64,000 nucleotides of DNA from Sphingomonas lutea (GCF_014396785.1 NZ_CP060718.1:2190501-2254500); one strand, 5' to 3'; positions 8,410 through 16,759 are shown, numbered from the stretch's first letter. Program-made: numbers and translations. Notes: generated by a model not told the origin, from the letters alone.

Positions 8410-8970
8410 TCATGATCCCGGCTGCACCGTGCCGCCACCACGCACCGCCATCGACACCGCAGGATTGCCGAGATAGCGTACGGCGCCGCCGCCGTTGACG
8501 GCGGCCTGCAAGTGACGCTGGGCGCGTACCAGGATCTGCCCGCCGCCGTTGACCGCCGCCGTCACGTTCGCGGCATTGACGGCGCGCGCGTCGATTACCC
8601 CGCCGCCGTTGACCGCTGCGGCAAGATGATCGTCGGCAAAGCCGCCCGCGGTTCGGATCGTCCCGCCCCCGCTGATCGCCAGGTCGGGCACGCGCGGAGT
8701 CTGGATCTCGACGCGAAGTCGATAGCGCTGCGGACAGCGTCCTTCGCAGACGCTGATGCGCAGCTGACCGTTTCCGTCGACACGGAAGCGTGTGATCTGG
8801 CTGCTGCCCTCGACTAAGGTCACGCGCTGCACCGGGCCGGGGCGGACGGAAACCTCGCCGCCGCCGTTCAGTTGCACGGCGCGAAAGCCGGGCACGTTGA
8901 CGGTCTCGGCTGGTAGTGCGGGCGCCGCGGCGGCAAGGGCGGCGGCGAACAAGGGAAGGGTCGAACGCAT
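8410..8970 (-). CDS. Exported GIN-domain (DUF2807-type) protein
   Basis: This 186-residue protein has a clear signal peptide ([21 protein letters not shown]) and a body of the GIN/DUF2807 type, a beta-solenoid-like fold thought to sit in or near the cell envelope. Five turns end in the triplet GGG (LNGGG at 35, SGGG at 100, VNGGG at 120, 140 and 158), and a sixth is VRGGG at 177. Start ATG 8970 is preferred over the ATG at 8979 because GAGG lies nine bases before it. Two cysteines (CEGRC, residues 75-79) may form a disulfide. The molecular role of this family is not established. A perfect palindrome overlaps its promoter. Confidence 0.85.
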   Translation of the reverse strand: MRSTLPLFAAALAAAAPALPAETVNVPGFRAVQLNGGGEVSVRPGPVQRVTLVEGSSQITRFRVDGNGQLRISVCEGRCPQRYRLRVEIQTPRVPDLAISGGGTIRTAGGFADDHLAAAVNGGGVIDARAVNAANVTAAVNGGGQILVRAQRHLQAAVNGGGAVRYLGNPAVSMAVRGGGTVQPGS

Positions 8971-8988
8971 GATCGTCATCCTCAACTG

Positions 8989-9027
8989 ATACGCTACATT
9001 TGTAGCGTATGTAGCTGCGCTTGTCCA
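8989..9027 (-). promoter_or_regulatory. Promoter with BlaI/MecI-like operator upstream of the GIN gene
   Basis: Reading leftward, -35 TGGACA (9022-9027) and -10 TACAAA (8999-9004) are 17 bases apart. A perfect inverted repeat covers the -10: arms ATACGCTAC (8989-8997) and GTAGCGTAT (9002-9010) around ATTT. Its core TACA-TT-TGTA matches the TACA/TGTA half-sites bound by BlaI/MecI-family repressors. No such repressor gene is in the window. Confidence 0.7.
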
Positions 9028-9214
9028 GCCCCGTTGCAAGTCTTGGCACGAATGCTCCTGCACGATCGGATGATGAGCGCCGGGACGACGATGCTTGCTG
9101 CTTTCGAGCATGTTCACGCAGCGCGGAAGATCCGACGCCGCTGCGGGGTCGCTTGCCGCCGAGGCGCCGCTGACGCTCGAGACGCGCGATGCACGACGCG
9201 CCTTGATGCAACCT

Positions 9215-9427
9215 TTAGTGCTTGTGGCCGGGCGCGTGCCCCGGATGATTACAGCTGGGCTTTTCGATCGGACGCGGCTTTTTGGCCTTGGCGGCCGGGG
9301 CCTTGTCGTTCGCTGCTTTCGCTACCGGTTTGGTCAGCGTGAACGGCTTCGCGTCGCACTTGATCGGCGTCGCCTGAACGGTGGACGCCGGGGCTGCAGC
9401 CAACAGGATCAACGCAAACGCCATCAT
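9215..9427 (-). CDS. Small exported hypothetical protein
   Basis: This is a 70-residue open frame with a credible signal peptide (MMAFALILLAAAPASTVQA), then a Lys/Ala/Pro-rich body and a His-rich end (CNHPGHAPGHKH) that could bind metal. It begins 10 bases after the stop of the receiver-domain gene on the same strand, which suggests an operon. I do not recognise a family. Low complexity and short length leave its reality uncertain. Confidence 0.45.
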   Translation of the reverse strand: MMAFALILLAAAPASTVQATPIKCDAKPFTLTKPVAKAANDKAPAAKAKKPRPIEKPSCNHPGHAPGHKH

Positions 9428-9437
9428 TCGCAACGCT

Positions 9438-9959
9438 TTAGCACGCCCGTTGCGAACCACCCAGTGGGCCGGAAATCCAATGTTCGAAGCGGGTGCGGAT
9501 CGACCGTTTAGACGGGATATATCCGACTTCCACCGACGCCTCGGCCTCCGCGGGCTCGTAAAGTGTGAGGTTCTCCGGAATCCGCGGGCGGAGCGTTTCA
9601 CGGCCGCGCAACAGGTCCTCGGCCATCGCCAGGGACCGGTGCACGTCCTCGGCCGTGAAGGGCTTCATCAGGCATCCGAGCGCAAGGTCGGGCATCGGAA
9701 AGCGCGGCGCCTTGCCGCTGACGAACAGGCACGGCACGCCTTGCTCTGTGAGGCGCGCAGCGACGGAGAAGCCGGTCGTGCCGTGCGCCAGGTGAAGGTC
9801 AAGCAGGACCAGGTCGGGATGATGCTCGGCCGCCGCGGCAATGGCGGAGTCGGCGTCTTCGGCGCTTCCGACGACGCGATAGCGCGGATTATCCTCGACC
9901 AGATATTTGAGCGTTGCGGCCAGCTGGCTGTCGTCTTCGACGATCAGGATCTTGAGCAT
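9438..9959 (-). CDS. Single-receiver response regulator
   Basis: This 173-residue protein consists of a CheY-like receiver domain (residues 1-120) plus a short C-terminal extension without a recognisable output domain. The acidic pocket ED (8-10), the phosphoacceptor Asp54 (LVLLDLHL), the switch Ser (FVSGKAP) and the conserved Lys99 (LMKPF) are present. It probably passes phosphate or binds a partner rather than DNA. No histidine kinase is adjacent, so its signal is unknown. A small exported protein gene follows closely. Confidence 0.85.
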   Translation of the reverse strand: MLKILIVEDDSQLAATLKYLVEDNPRYRVVGSAEDADSAIAAAAEHHPDLVLLDLHLAHGTTGFSVAARLTEQGVPCLFVSGKAPRFPMPDLALGCLMKPFTAEDVHRSLAMAEDLLRGRETLRPRIPENLTLYEPAEAEASVEVGYIPSKRSIRTRFEHWISGPLGGSQRAC

Positions 9960-10100
9960 GTGCGAGCCTTCCCCGAACTCGGCGCCTTGGAATTCCCCCC
10001 GGAAATTCCGTCACTTGACGGTCGCACGAGACAGAGTCGCGTGCGAATCCCCCGTGAACGAAGTTTACGACGAACCGACTCCGCCCAACGCCAGGACGAG

Positions 10101-10134
10101 AAAAAGGCCGGGATCGCCCCTCCGCGCCCCGGCC
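10101..10134 (-). terminator. Rho-independent terminator after sleB
   Basis: In the minus direction GGCCGGG pairs with CCCGGCC across a 15-base loop and is followed by TTTTT. It lies about 58 bases after the sleB stop and before the receiver gene. Confidence 0.7.
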
Positions 10135-10191
10135 CCTCCCCTCACCTGAACCTGCGCCCCCGCAGGTCCCGGCTTCTGCAACGCCCGATTA

Positions 10192-10947
10192 TCAGGCGCG
10201 GTAGAAGATGTGCGTACCGATCTTCTGCACAAAGCTCAGCCGGCGGCCCCATGAAGGTGCAACATAATCCGCATGGTACCACAGGACGTCGTTCGACAGC
10301 GTCGGCACCGCGTTCGCGACAGCCAGCTTGGTGATCGCCACAGCCTTGCGCCATGCGTTGCTGTTGGTGTCGGTGTAAGGAAACGCTCCGCTGCGCGGAT
10401 TGACGAACGAAAACTGCCAGGGCTGCTTCACCGTGGCGCACCAGCTGGACGGATATTTGCCCGAGGCGGCGCGGTTCATGATCACCTTCGCGACCGCAAG
10501 CTGTCCTTCGAGGTTCTCGCCACGCGCTTCATGATACACCGCGACCGCGATGCACCGCGACTGCTCGTCGAGCGCGTCGCCCGTGTCCGCAAACCGATCG
10601 ACCAGCGCGTAGAGCTGCCAGCCGGCGCTGCGCAGCCAAGCGGCTTCGCTCGCAACATTGTTGAGCTTCACGGTGACCGAAGTTGCAGGCTGCGACTGGT
10701 AGATGGTGCCGTTGCCAAGCGTGACCGCAGTCGTCGTCGCGACGGCCTTCTGCAGCACCGCGCCGGCCTGGGCCAGCGACGGCTTGCCGGCCGCTTCGGC
10801 CTCCACCGCCTTGACCGCCGCCGAGACATTCAGCCCGGAAATGCCCTGCGCATTGGCTCCGCTCGAGCCGACCGCCAGCATGAATACTCCCATCACCGCG
10901 GACGCGCCGCGGTTACCCAGAAACTTGATCAAACCTTTTGCCCTCAA
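10192..10947 (-). CDS. Exported cell wall hydrolase, SleB family
   Basis: This 251-residue exported protein carries a Hydrolase_2/SleB domain in its C-terminal half (from about residue 130), the fold of spore-cortex lytic transglycosylases. In Gram-negative bacteria it acts on peptidoglycan. The family signature AVAVYHEARGENLEGQLAVA contains the presumed catalytic glutamate, followed by VIMNRAASGKYPSSWC and the C-terminal WYHADYVAPSW. A signal peptide covers about residues 1-34 (ending SSGANAQ). It stands alone between a terminator downstream and a 279-base divergent region upstream. Confidence 0.9.
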   Translation of the reverse strand: MRAKGLIKFLGNRGASAVMGVFMLAVGSSGANAQGISGLNVSAAVKAVEAEAAGKPSLAQAGAVLQKAVATTTAVTLGNGTIYQSQPATSVTVKLNNVASEAAWLRSAGWQLYALVDRFADTGDALDEQSRCIAVAVYHEARGENLEGQLAVAKVIMNRAASGKYPSSWCATVKQPWQFSFVNPRSGAFPYTDTNSNAWRKAVAITKLAVANAVPTLSNDVLWYHADYVAPSWGRRLSFVQKIGTHIFYRA

Positions 10948-11226
10948 TGGCGGACGAGAGACTGAGCCTCGTGATCGTCCGTCTTGCTCTCGAGCCCGCG
11001 GCGTCTAAACGCGCCCTTGCGGCCCACTCGCTTCGTTCTGTGCGAGCGCCAATATGTTAACCCGTTAAACCCGCCAAGCGTTTGGCGGTAAACGGTTGGA
11101 GTCGTGCGGTAGAATCCGGAACTCTTTCATTTTGTTCAGTTTTTCGCCTCTTACTGCTCAACTCAACGCGGCTGGCACTCGGTTCACCGGCACGGCTATC
11201 GCATTTAACGAGAGGGGTGTCCCGGC
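10948..11226. other. Divergent region between sleB and the EVE gene
   Basis: No gene was seen in this 279-base stretch. It contains TTAA-CCCG-TTAA (11057-11068) directly followed by a 7-bp hairpin, CCGCCAA-GCGT-TTGGCGG (11071-11088), and an AT-richer stretch at about 11115-11170 where the rightward promoter may lie. The SD-like GAGAGGGG at 11211-11218 serves the EVE gene. Confidence 0.4.
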
Positions 11227-11637
11227 ATGGCACATTGGCTGATGAAATCGGAGCCCGAGAGCTACAGCTGGGCCGATCTTGAGCGCGACGGCGCGACCGA
11301 ATGGGACGGCGTGCGCAACAATGCCGCGCGGCTGCATCTTCGCGCGATGCAGCCGGGCGACGAGGCCTTCTTCTATCACAGCATGTCCGACAAGGCGGTG
11401 GTCGGCGTGATGCGCGTAACGCGCGCCGCTGAGCCCGATCCCAAGGCGCCCGACTGGGTCCGCGTCCGCGTCGAGCCGATCCGCAAGCTGGCGCGGCCGG
11501 TGACCCTGGCCGAGATCAAGGCCGAGCCCGCGCTGGCGAAGATGGAGCTGATCCGCCAGTCGCGCCTCAGCGTCGCCCCGGTCCGGGACGCGGAATGGGT
11601 AAAGGTACTAAAAATGGCGGACCACCCACGAAAATAG
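11227..11637 (+). CDS. EVE domain-containing protein
   Basis: This 136-residue protein is almost wholly an EVE domain, a PUA-like fold that binds modified bases in RNA or DNA. It begins with the signature WLMKSEPESYSWADL and continues with WDGVRNNAARLHLRAMQPGDEAFFYHS, in which the aromatic and Asn residues form the family's pocket. The GAGAGGGG element eight bases upstream supports ATG 11227. A glycine-zipper lipoprotein gene follows after 68 bases. The natural ligand of bacterial stand-alone EVE proteins is not established. Confidence 0.9.
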   Translation: MAHWLMKSEPESYSWADLERDGATEWDGVRNNAARLHLRAMQPGDEAFFYHSMSDKAVVGVMRVTRAAEPDPKAPDWVRVRVEPIRKLARPVTLAEIKAEPALAKMELIRQSRLSVAPVRDAEWVKVLKMADHPRK

Positions 11638-11705
11638 TGCGACGTCAGACACTTGACATCGGTTCGGCTGCAATCGAGCGTGCCTGCCGAAGGGGTGGGG
11701 GTTTC

Positions 11706-12149
11706 ATGGACAAGAGTTTGATGGCGTGCGCCGTGGCCGTGGGCGTGTTGGTGCAGGGCTGCTCGTCGCGGCCGCGCGAGTTCACGCCGGCGCTGGCTGC
11801 GGCGCCGGTCGACCAGGCCAGGTTCAACGCCGACCTTGCCGAGTGCCGCGAGCTTCTCGTCGCGGGCAAGCTCGACGGCAACGGCCGGTTAGGCTCGGCA
11901 GGCGCCGGCGCCGCGGCGGGGGCAGCGACGATGGCGGGCGGCGCCGCACTGGCGACCAGCGCCGGGCTCTACACCGGCGCCGCGATCGCCAGCGCCACCG
12001 TCGTCGCCATCCCGTTCGTCGCCATCGCCGGGGCGATCGGCATGGCCAAGGCCAAGCGCAACAAGAAGGAGCGCGCGATCCAGCAGGCGATGGCCGGCTG
12101 CCTCGAGCAACGCGAGTACCGCGTCACCGGCTGGGACCGCGCGAAATAG
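11706..12149 (+). CDS. Glycine-zipper lipoprotein
   Basis: This 147-residue predicted lipoprotein has a short signal with lipobox LVQGC-SS, a soluble segment with one Cys (LAECRELL), and a long Gly/Ala glycine-zipper hairpin (about residues 60-115). The end is basic and contains a second conserved Cys (GCLEQREYRVTGWD). The glycine-zipper region probably inserts into or spans a membrane. Similar small proteins are common in sphingomonads, but I cannot name a function. The start is ATG 11706, since the longer upstream frame reads into the end of the EVE gene. Confidence 0.75.
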   Translation: MDKSLMACAVAVGVLVQGCSSRPREFTPALAAAPVDQARFNADLAECRELLVAGKLDGNGRLGSAGAGAAAGAATMAGGAALATSAGLYTGAAIASATVVAIPFVAIAGAIGMAKAKRNKKERAIQQAMAGCLEQREYRVTGWDRAK

Positions 12150-12155
12150 GCAGAC

Positions 12156-12377
12156 CTACCGCCCCAAGAGGTCGAGCGTCGCCATCACCGCCGCAACTGC
12201 GCTGGCGCCGACCGCCATCGCCAGCAGCCGCGACGCAAGCTTAGCCCGATCCTCGTTGACGACCGAGCCGTCGAGCCGACGCAGCGCCGGCCGGCGAAAA
12301 ATCCGCGCCCAGGCCGCGACGGCGATGATCAGGACGACTCCCGCGGCGACGGCGAGGATCCGCGCGCCCTCAAGCAT
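12156..12377 (-). CDS. Small two-span membrane protein
   Basis: This 73-residue protein has two predicted transmembrane helices (about residues 5-24 and 50-70) joined by a basic loop (RIFRRPALRRLDG). It starts inside the end of the preceding gene with an 8-base overlap, which indicates coupled translation. I do not recognise it. Confidence 0.6.
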   Translation of the reverse strand: MLEGARILAVAAGVVLIIAVAAWARIFRRPALRRLDGSVVNEDRAKLASRLLAMAVGASAVAAVMATLDLLGR

Positions 12378-12591
12378 CGTCGCTCTCCGTGGCGGCCGCG
12401 CGGGGCATGATCGCGAAAATCGGCGGGGGCAGCGAATCCACCAGGTCGACCGCGCGCAGGGACGCGGTCGCCGCCTTCACGCTGTAGCGCCCGGCGAGGT
12501 CGAAATGGATCAGCCGCGCTTCCGAGCTTGCAGCGTCCGCCGCCGACTTGAGCGAGGCCCGCTTGCGGCCGAGCCAATAGGTCTGTTCCAT
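12370..12591 (-). CDS. Conserved small hypothetical protein
   Basis: This 73-residue soluble protein begins MEQTYWLGRKRASL and contains SSEARLIHFDLAGRYSVKAA. The pattern resembles small uncharacterised sphingomonad proteins I recall, but I cannot assign a role. It overlaps the following membrane-protein gene by 8 bases, forming a two-gene unit. Confidence 0.6.
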   Translation of the reverse strand: MEQTYWLGRKRASLKSAADAASSEARLIHFDLAGRYSVKAATASLRAVDLVDSLPPPIFAIMPRAAATESDDA

Positions 12592-12851
12592 CGATCATCT
12601 CCCTCGCGAGCGAGAGCAGTGCGTGTCTCTCTGTCACAGGGCGCTCGGATGTGTCGGCTCAGGTGATGCGCCGGTATGGCGCAGCGGTGATGAATGAGGT
12701 GTGGACGTGGGGCCGAATGCGGAGGACGGTGCGCGTTTGGCCTGCTACGCGGGCTCGCGGCGCGAAAGGTCACGGAAAGTCGCACCCGCTTCTCGCACAA
12801 GGCGACACCATGGCGTCGTACTCACCCGCCCGCGATTACGACTTCGCCCAG
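12592..12851. other. Intergenic stretch between the small two-gene unit and typA
   Basis: This 260-base gap holds no supported gene; the open frames here look like coincidental GC-rich frames. It includes the upstream region of the small two-gene unit and the 3' side of typA. No clear terminator with a T-tract was found. Confidence 0.35.
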
Positions 12852-14681
12852 CTACGCCGCCTCGAGCTTCCGCGCGTTCTTTTTCCGCTCATGCGGGTCC
12901 AGATACCGCTTCCGGATCCGCACCACCTTGGGCGTGACCTCGACCAGCTCGTCGTCCTGGATGTAGGCAATGGCCTGTTCGAGGCTCATGCGGCGGGGCG
13001 GGGTCAGGCGGATGCCCTCGTCCTTCGGTCCTGACGCGCGGAAGTTAGTCAGTTGCTTGCTCTTGAGAGGGTTCACCTCCAGGTCCTGGGGCTTGGCGTT
13101 TTCGCCGATGACCATACCTTCGTAGAGCATCTCGCCCGGCGAGATGAACAGCACGCCTCGGTCTTCCAGCGCGCTCAGCGCGTAAGCGACGGCGGCGCCT
13201 TTTTCCATCGAGATGAGGACGCCGTTCTGGCGGCCGGTGATCGTGCCCTTGTAGGGGCCGTAGCGTTCGAACAGGCGGTTCATGATGCCCGTGCCGCGCG
13301 TGTCCGAGAGGAATTCGCCGTGATAGCCGATGAGGCCGCGGCTGGGGGCGCTGAAGGTCAGGCGGGTCTTGCCGCCGCCACTCGGGCGCATGTCGAGCAT
13401 TTCCGCCTTGCGCAGCGCCATCTTGTCGATGACGGTGCCCGAGAATTCGTCGTCCACGTCGACCACGACGGTTTCGTACGGCTCCTCGCGGCCATTGGGG
13501 CCGTCACGGAACAGAACGCGCGGGCGGCTGATCGACAGCTCGAAGCCTTCGCGGCGCAAAGTCTCGATCAGCACGCCGAGCTGGAGCTCACCGCGGCCGG
13601 CGACTTCGAAGCTGTCGTTGTCGGCGGCCATGGTGACGCGGATCGCGACATTGCCCTCGGCCTCGCGTTCCAGGCGCTCGCGGATGACTCGGCTCTGCAC
13701 CTTGTCGCCGTCGCGACCGGCATAGGGGCTGTCGTTGACGGCAAAGCTCATCGCCAGCGTCGGCGGATCGATCGGGCGGGCCTTCAGCGGCGCCTGCACA
13801 GACGGGTCGGCGAAGGTGTTGGACACGGTCGCCTTGATAAGGCCGGCGATGGCGACGATCTCGCCCGCTTCGGCGCTGTCGACGGGCACGCGCTCGAGCC
13901 CGCGGAAGGCGAAGACCTTGGTCGCGCGTCCTTCCTCGACCAAGTTGCCGTTCACGTCGAGCGCCTTGATCGGCATGTTGGTGGTCAGCCGCCCGCTTTC
14001 GATGCGGCCGGTGAGGATTCGGCCGAGGAACGGGTCACGGTCGAGCAGGGTAGCGAGCATGCGGAACGGACCGGCGTCGACGCGCGGCGGGGGGACGTGG
14101 CGGACGATCGTTTCGAACAAGGGCGTAAGGTTGCCTTCGCGAACATCGTCGGTGAGGCCGGCATAGCCCGCGCGGCCGCTGGCGTAGAGCGTCGGGAAAT
14201 CGAGCTGCTCATCACTGGCCTCGAGGTTGAGGAACAGTTCGAACACTTCGTCGAGCACTTCGGCGGCGCGCGCGTCGGGGCGGTCGATCTTGTTGACGAC
14301 GACGATCGGCTTGAGGCCGAGGCTGAGCGCCTTGCCGGTGACGAACTTGGTCTGCGGCATCGGACCTTCGGCGGCATCGACGAGCAGGATGACGCCGTCG
14401 ACCATGCTAAGGATCCGCTCGACCTCGGCGCCGAAATCGGCGTGGCCCGGCGTGTCGACGATGTTGATGTGCGTGGCTTGGCCGTCATGCTCCCATTCGA
14501 CGCTGGTGCATTTGGCGAGGATGGTGATCCCGCGCTCCTTTTCCAGGTCGTTCGAATCCATCGCGCGCTCTTCCACGCGCTGGTTGTCGCGGAAGGTGCC
14601 CGACTGGCGGAACAGCTGGTCGACGAGGGTCGTCTTGCCGTGGTCGACGTGCGCGATGATTGCGACGTTGCGCAGATTCAT
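12852..14681 (-). CDS. typA: Ribosome-associated GTPase TypA/BipA
   Basis: This 609-residue translational GTPase binds the ribosome under stress and helps assemble the large subunit. The G motifs are IAHVDHGKTTL (G1), ERGITI (G2), DTPGHADFG (G3), VVNKIDRPDA (G4) and the G5 region that follows. Domains II, III, V and the BipA-specific C-terminal domain follow, ending in the basic KRYLDPHERKKNARKLEAA. Start ATG 14681 has AGGA upstream and the expected MNLRNVAIIAHVDHGK beginning. It is monocistronic here. Confidence 0.96.
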   Translation of the reverse strand: MNLRNVAIIAHVDHGKTTLVDQLFRQSGTFRDNQRVEERAMDSNDLEKERGITILAKCTSVEWEHDGQATHINIVDTPGHADFGAEVERILSMVDGVILLVDAAEGPMPQTKFVTGKALSLGLKPIVVVNKIDRPDARAAEVLDEVFELFLNLEASDEQLDFPTLYASGRAGYAGLTDDVREGNLTPLFETIVRHVPPPRVDAGPFRMLATLLDRDPFLGRILTGRIESGRLTTNMPIKALDVNGNLVEEGRATKVFAFRGLERVPVDSAEAGEIVAIAGLIKATVSNTFADPSVQAPLKARPIDPPTLAMSFAVNDSPYAGRDGDKVQSRVIRERLEREAEGNVAIRVTMAADNDSFEVAGRGELQLGVLIETLRREGFELSISRPRVLFRDGPNGREEPYETVVVDVDDEFSGTVIDKMALRKAEMLDMRPSGGGKTRLTFSAPSRGLIGYHGEFLSDTRGTGIMNRLFERYGPYKGTITGRQNGVLISMEKGAAVAYALSALEDRGVLFISPGEMLYEGMVIGENAKPQDLEVNPLKSKQLTNFRASGPKDEGIRLTPPRRMSLEQAIAYIQDDELVEVTPKVVRIRKRYLDPHERKKNARKLEAA

Positions 14682-14806
14682 GTCTTCGATGTCCTGAGAA
14701 ATTCGAGCCGCCCCGTAACTCAAACCGGCACATGCTGCAATGCAGCATGGCAACGGCGAGACGGGACGCGCGTTTTAGCGGCGGCCCCATGTGTAGGAGA
14801 TGAACC

Positions 14807-15031
14807 ATGCCCAAGGGCGCGTACACCGCCAAGCAGGAGCGCAAGGCGGACCATATCGCCGAAGGTTACGAGAAACGCGGCGTGTCGAAGGACGAGGCCG
14901 AGGAGCGCGCGTGGCGGACGGTCAACAAGCAGGACGGCGGCGGCAAGAACGACGGCGCGGGCCGCAGCCGGAGCCGCAGCGCGGCGGCGAAGAAAGGCTG
15001 GGAAACGCGGCGCAAGCGCGGCAACGCCTAA
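14807..15031 (+). CDS. Small basic 'plasmid stabilization'-type protein
   Basis: This 74-residue highly charged protein begins MPKGAYTAKQERKADHI and contains EGYEKRGVSKDEAEERAWRTVNKQDGGGK. The pattern is found in many proteobacterial small proteins that are loosely annotated as plasmid stabilization proteins. The C-terminus is Arg/Ser/Lys-rich (SRSRSAAAKKGWETRRKRG) and probably binds nucleic acid. GTAGGAGATGAACC just before ATG 14807 gives a good ribosome site. The real function is unknown. Confidence 0.75.
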   Translation: MPKGAYTAKQERKADHIAEGYEKRGVSKDEAEERAWRTVNKQDGGGKNDGAGRSRSRSAAAKKGWETRRKRGNA

Positions 15032-15033
15032 AG

Positions 15034-15444
15034 CTAGGTCGAGCGTTCGAGGATTTCGATCGCACGCTCGATCGCGCGCAATTCGCTGTGGGCGAGGCGT
15101 TCGAAGCGGATGGCCACGCCCGAGCCGCTGGCGGGCTGATCGGCGAGTTCCTCACGGCCGCGTGGCGTGAGGCTCAGCTGGAGGCGGCGGCGGTTGTCGG
15201 GATCTTGCAGCCGCTCCACCAGCCCCGCGCGAACCAGACTGTCGACCGAGCGGCTGACCGCCGGCGCGCCGCGCCCGGCGCGTGCGGCGACTTCACCCAG
15301 CGTGCAAGGCTCGTTCGAGCCGATGGCGGCGAGCAGCTTGCGCCGCGCGCGTTCGGCACGCTCGGCGGGGCCGTCGGCGATCCACTTCTGGGCCAGCGAC
15401 GCAAAGCGAGCGGCGAGCGCCCCGGGTGACGATCCCCCGAACAT
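15034..15444 (-). CDS. MarR-family transcriptional regulator
   Basis: This is a 136-residue winged-helix regulator. The DNA-binding core is GEVAARAGRGAPAVSRSVDSLVRAGLVERL, with the wing DPDNRRRLQLSLTPRGRE, typical of MarR proteins that sense small molecules. Start ATG 15444 (MFGGSSPG) is chosen because a longer frame would run through a palindromic repeat. It is divergent from the MFS transporter gene, which it may control. That is inference from position only. Confidence 0.75.
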   Translation of the reverse strand: MFGGSSPGALAARFASLAQKWIADGPAERAERARRKLLAAIGSNEPCTLGEVAARAGRGAPAVSRSVDSLVRAGLVERLQDPDNRRRLQLSLTPRGREELADQPASGSGVAIRFERLAHSELRAIERAIEILERST

Positions 15445-15500
15445 CGCTTGCAGGTTAGAAAATGTTTTGCGGCATTCAATATTGTTGTTTGCAGCGGTGA

Positions 15501-15573
15501 TTGCCTGCGCAGCGAAGCAATCGATGAACCGCCGCAATTGGATTGCTTCGTCGCTACGCTCCTCGCAATGACG
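15501..15573. repeat. Palindromic repeat, family A copy 1 (left arm degenerate)
   Basis: The right arm GGATTGCTTCGTCG then GCTCCTCGCAATGACG matches the copy at 31.0 kb. The left arm keeps only GCGCAGCGAAGCAATC. The element sits between the divergent marR and MFS genes and ends five bases before the MFS start codon. Confidence 0.8.
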
Positions 15574-15577
15574 GGTT

Positions 15578-16759
15578 GTGAAAGCCGGTCCGCCCCTGCC
15601 CCGCAACGTCTGGATCCTTGGCTTCGTCAGCCTGCTGATGGATCTGTCGAGCGAGATTTATCATGCCCTGCTGCCGGCGTTCGTGACCGTGTTCCTGGGG
15701 CTCCCGGCGACGGCGCTCGGCGCGATCGACGGCGTCGCGGAGGGCACCGCCAATTTCGCGAAGCTGGCGTCGGGGCGGCTGTCGGACGTAAGCCGCCGGC
15801 GCAAGCCGTGGGTGGTCGCGGGATATGGGCTGGCAGCGCTGTCGAAGCCCTTGTTCCCGCTGGCGGGCAGCGCCGCGGCAGTGATGGGCGCGCGCTTCGC
15901 CGACCGAGTCGCCAAAGGCATCCGCGGCGCCCCGCGCGACGCGATGATCGCCGACGAAACCGCGGCGGAGCAGCGCGGGCGCGCCTTCGGGCTGCGGCAG
16001 GCGCTCGACACGGTCGGCGCGCTGCTTGCGCCGCTGGTCGCGATCGGCCTGATGTGGTGGCTGGCGAACGACATCCGACTGGTGTTCTGGATCGCGGTGA
16101 TCCCGGCGGCCTTGTCGCTGCTGCTGGCGTGGGTCGCTCTGCGCGAACCCGCCCGGCATGAGCCGTCGGGAAAGCCGGCGCCGCTGTTCGCCGGCTTTCG
16201 CGAGCTTGCCGCGCCGATGCGGCGGCTGCTCGCGGTCGGCTTCCTGTTCACTCTGGCGCGTTTTTCGGAAAGCTTCCTGATCCTCAAGGGAATGGAGATC
16301 GGGCTTAGTGCCGCGTTGTCGCCGCTGACGCTGGTGATCTTCAACCTCGCCTTCGTCGCGCTTGCTTACCCGGCGGGATCGCTCAGCGACCGCTTCAGCC
16401 CGAAGGCGATCCTGGGCGCGGGGATGGCCCTGCTGATCGCGGGCAATCTGATTCTGGCGCAGAGCCAGGGACTGGCCGGGCTGATCGCGGGCGTGACTTT
16501 GTGGGGCGCGCACATGGCGCTGACGCAGGGCATCTTCGCGCGAATGATCGCGGACCTGGCTCCGCCGCACCTGCGCGCGACCAGCTTCGGCGCCTTCTGG
16601 TTCGTCAGCGGCATCGGCGCACTGCTCGCCAGCCTTGCCGCCGGCTTGCTGTGGGACCGCGACGGAAGCAGCGCGACGTTCATCGCCAGCGCCATGATGG
16701 CCGCTGTCGCGCTAGCGATGCTTAGCTTGCTACCGGCGGCGCGCGATCGCTCTTCCTGA
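15578..16759 (+). CDS. MFS transporter
   Basis: This 393-residue major facilitator superfamily permease has about twelve predicted membrane spans. The motif-A-like loop is SGRLSDVSRRRKPWV after span 2, and a second, GSLSDRFSPKAI, lies in the C-terminal half. The conserved RVAKGIRGAPRDAMIAD in the loop after span 4 is typical of a subgroup of uncharacterised MFS exporters. The GTG at 15578 directly follows a palindromic repeat and has no strong ribosome site. The protein starts LPRNVWILGFVSLLMD, which fits the family, so I keep it. The last 38 bases overlap the convergent cytochrome b561 gene. The substrate is unknown. Confidence 0.85.
   Translation: MKAGPPLPRNVWILGFVSLLMDLSSEIYHALLPAFVTVFLGLPATALGAIDGVAEGTANFAKLASGRLSDVSRRRKPWVVAGYGLAALSKPLFPLAGSAAAVMGARFADRVAKGIRGAPRDAMIADETAAEQRGRAFGLRQALDTVGALLAPLVAIGLMWWLANDIRLVFWIAVIPAALSLLLAWVALREPARHEPSGKPAPLFAGFRELAAPMRRLLAVGFLFTLARFSESFLILKGMEIGLSAALSPLTLVIFNLAFVALAYPAGSLSDRFSPKAILGAGMALLIAGNLILAQSQGLAGLIAGVTLWGAHMALTQGIFARMIADLAPPHLRATSFGAFWFVSGIGALLASLAAGLLWDRDGSSATFIASAMMAAVALAMLSLLPAARDRSS

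Noticed and set aside
11057..11068. TTAA-N4-TTAA upstream of sleB as a CtrA site
   Set aside because: The spacing is three bases short of the CtrA consensus and the site lies far from a defined promoter; chance is likely.
12510..12800. Minus-strand open frame of 96 codons upstream of the small gene pair
   Set aside because: Its product is Arg/Pro/His-rich without a family pattern, and it overlaps a better-supported gene.
13053..15170. Plus-strand open frame of about 705 codons over typA and beyond
   Set aside because: Antisense to typA and running through other genes; an effect of GC-rich third positions.
15445..15606. Upstream extension of the MarR gene (54 extra codons)
   Set aside because: The extension translates a palindromic repeat and has no ribosome site; MarR proteins start near the chosen ATG.
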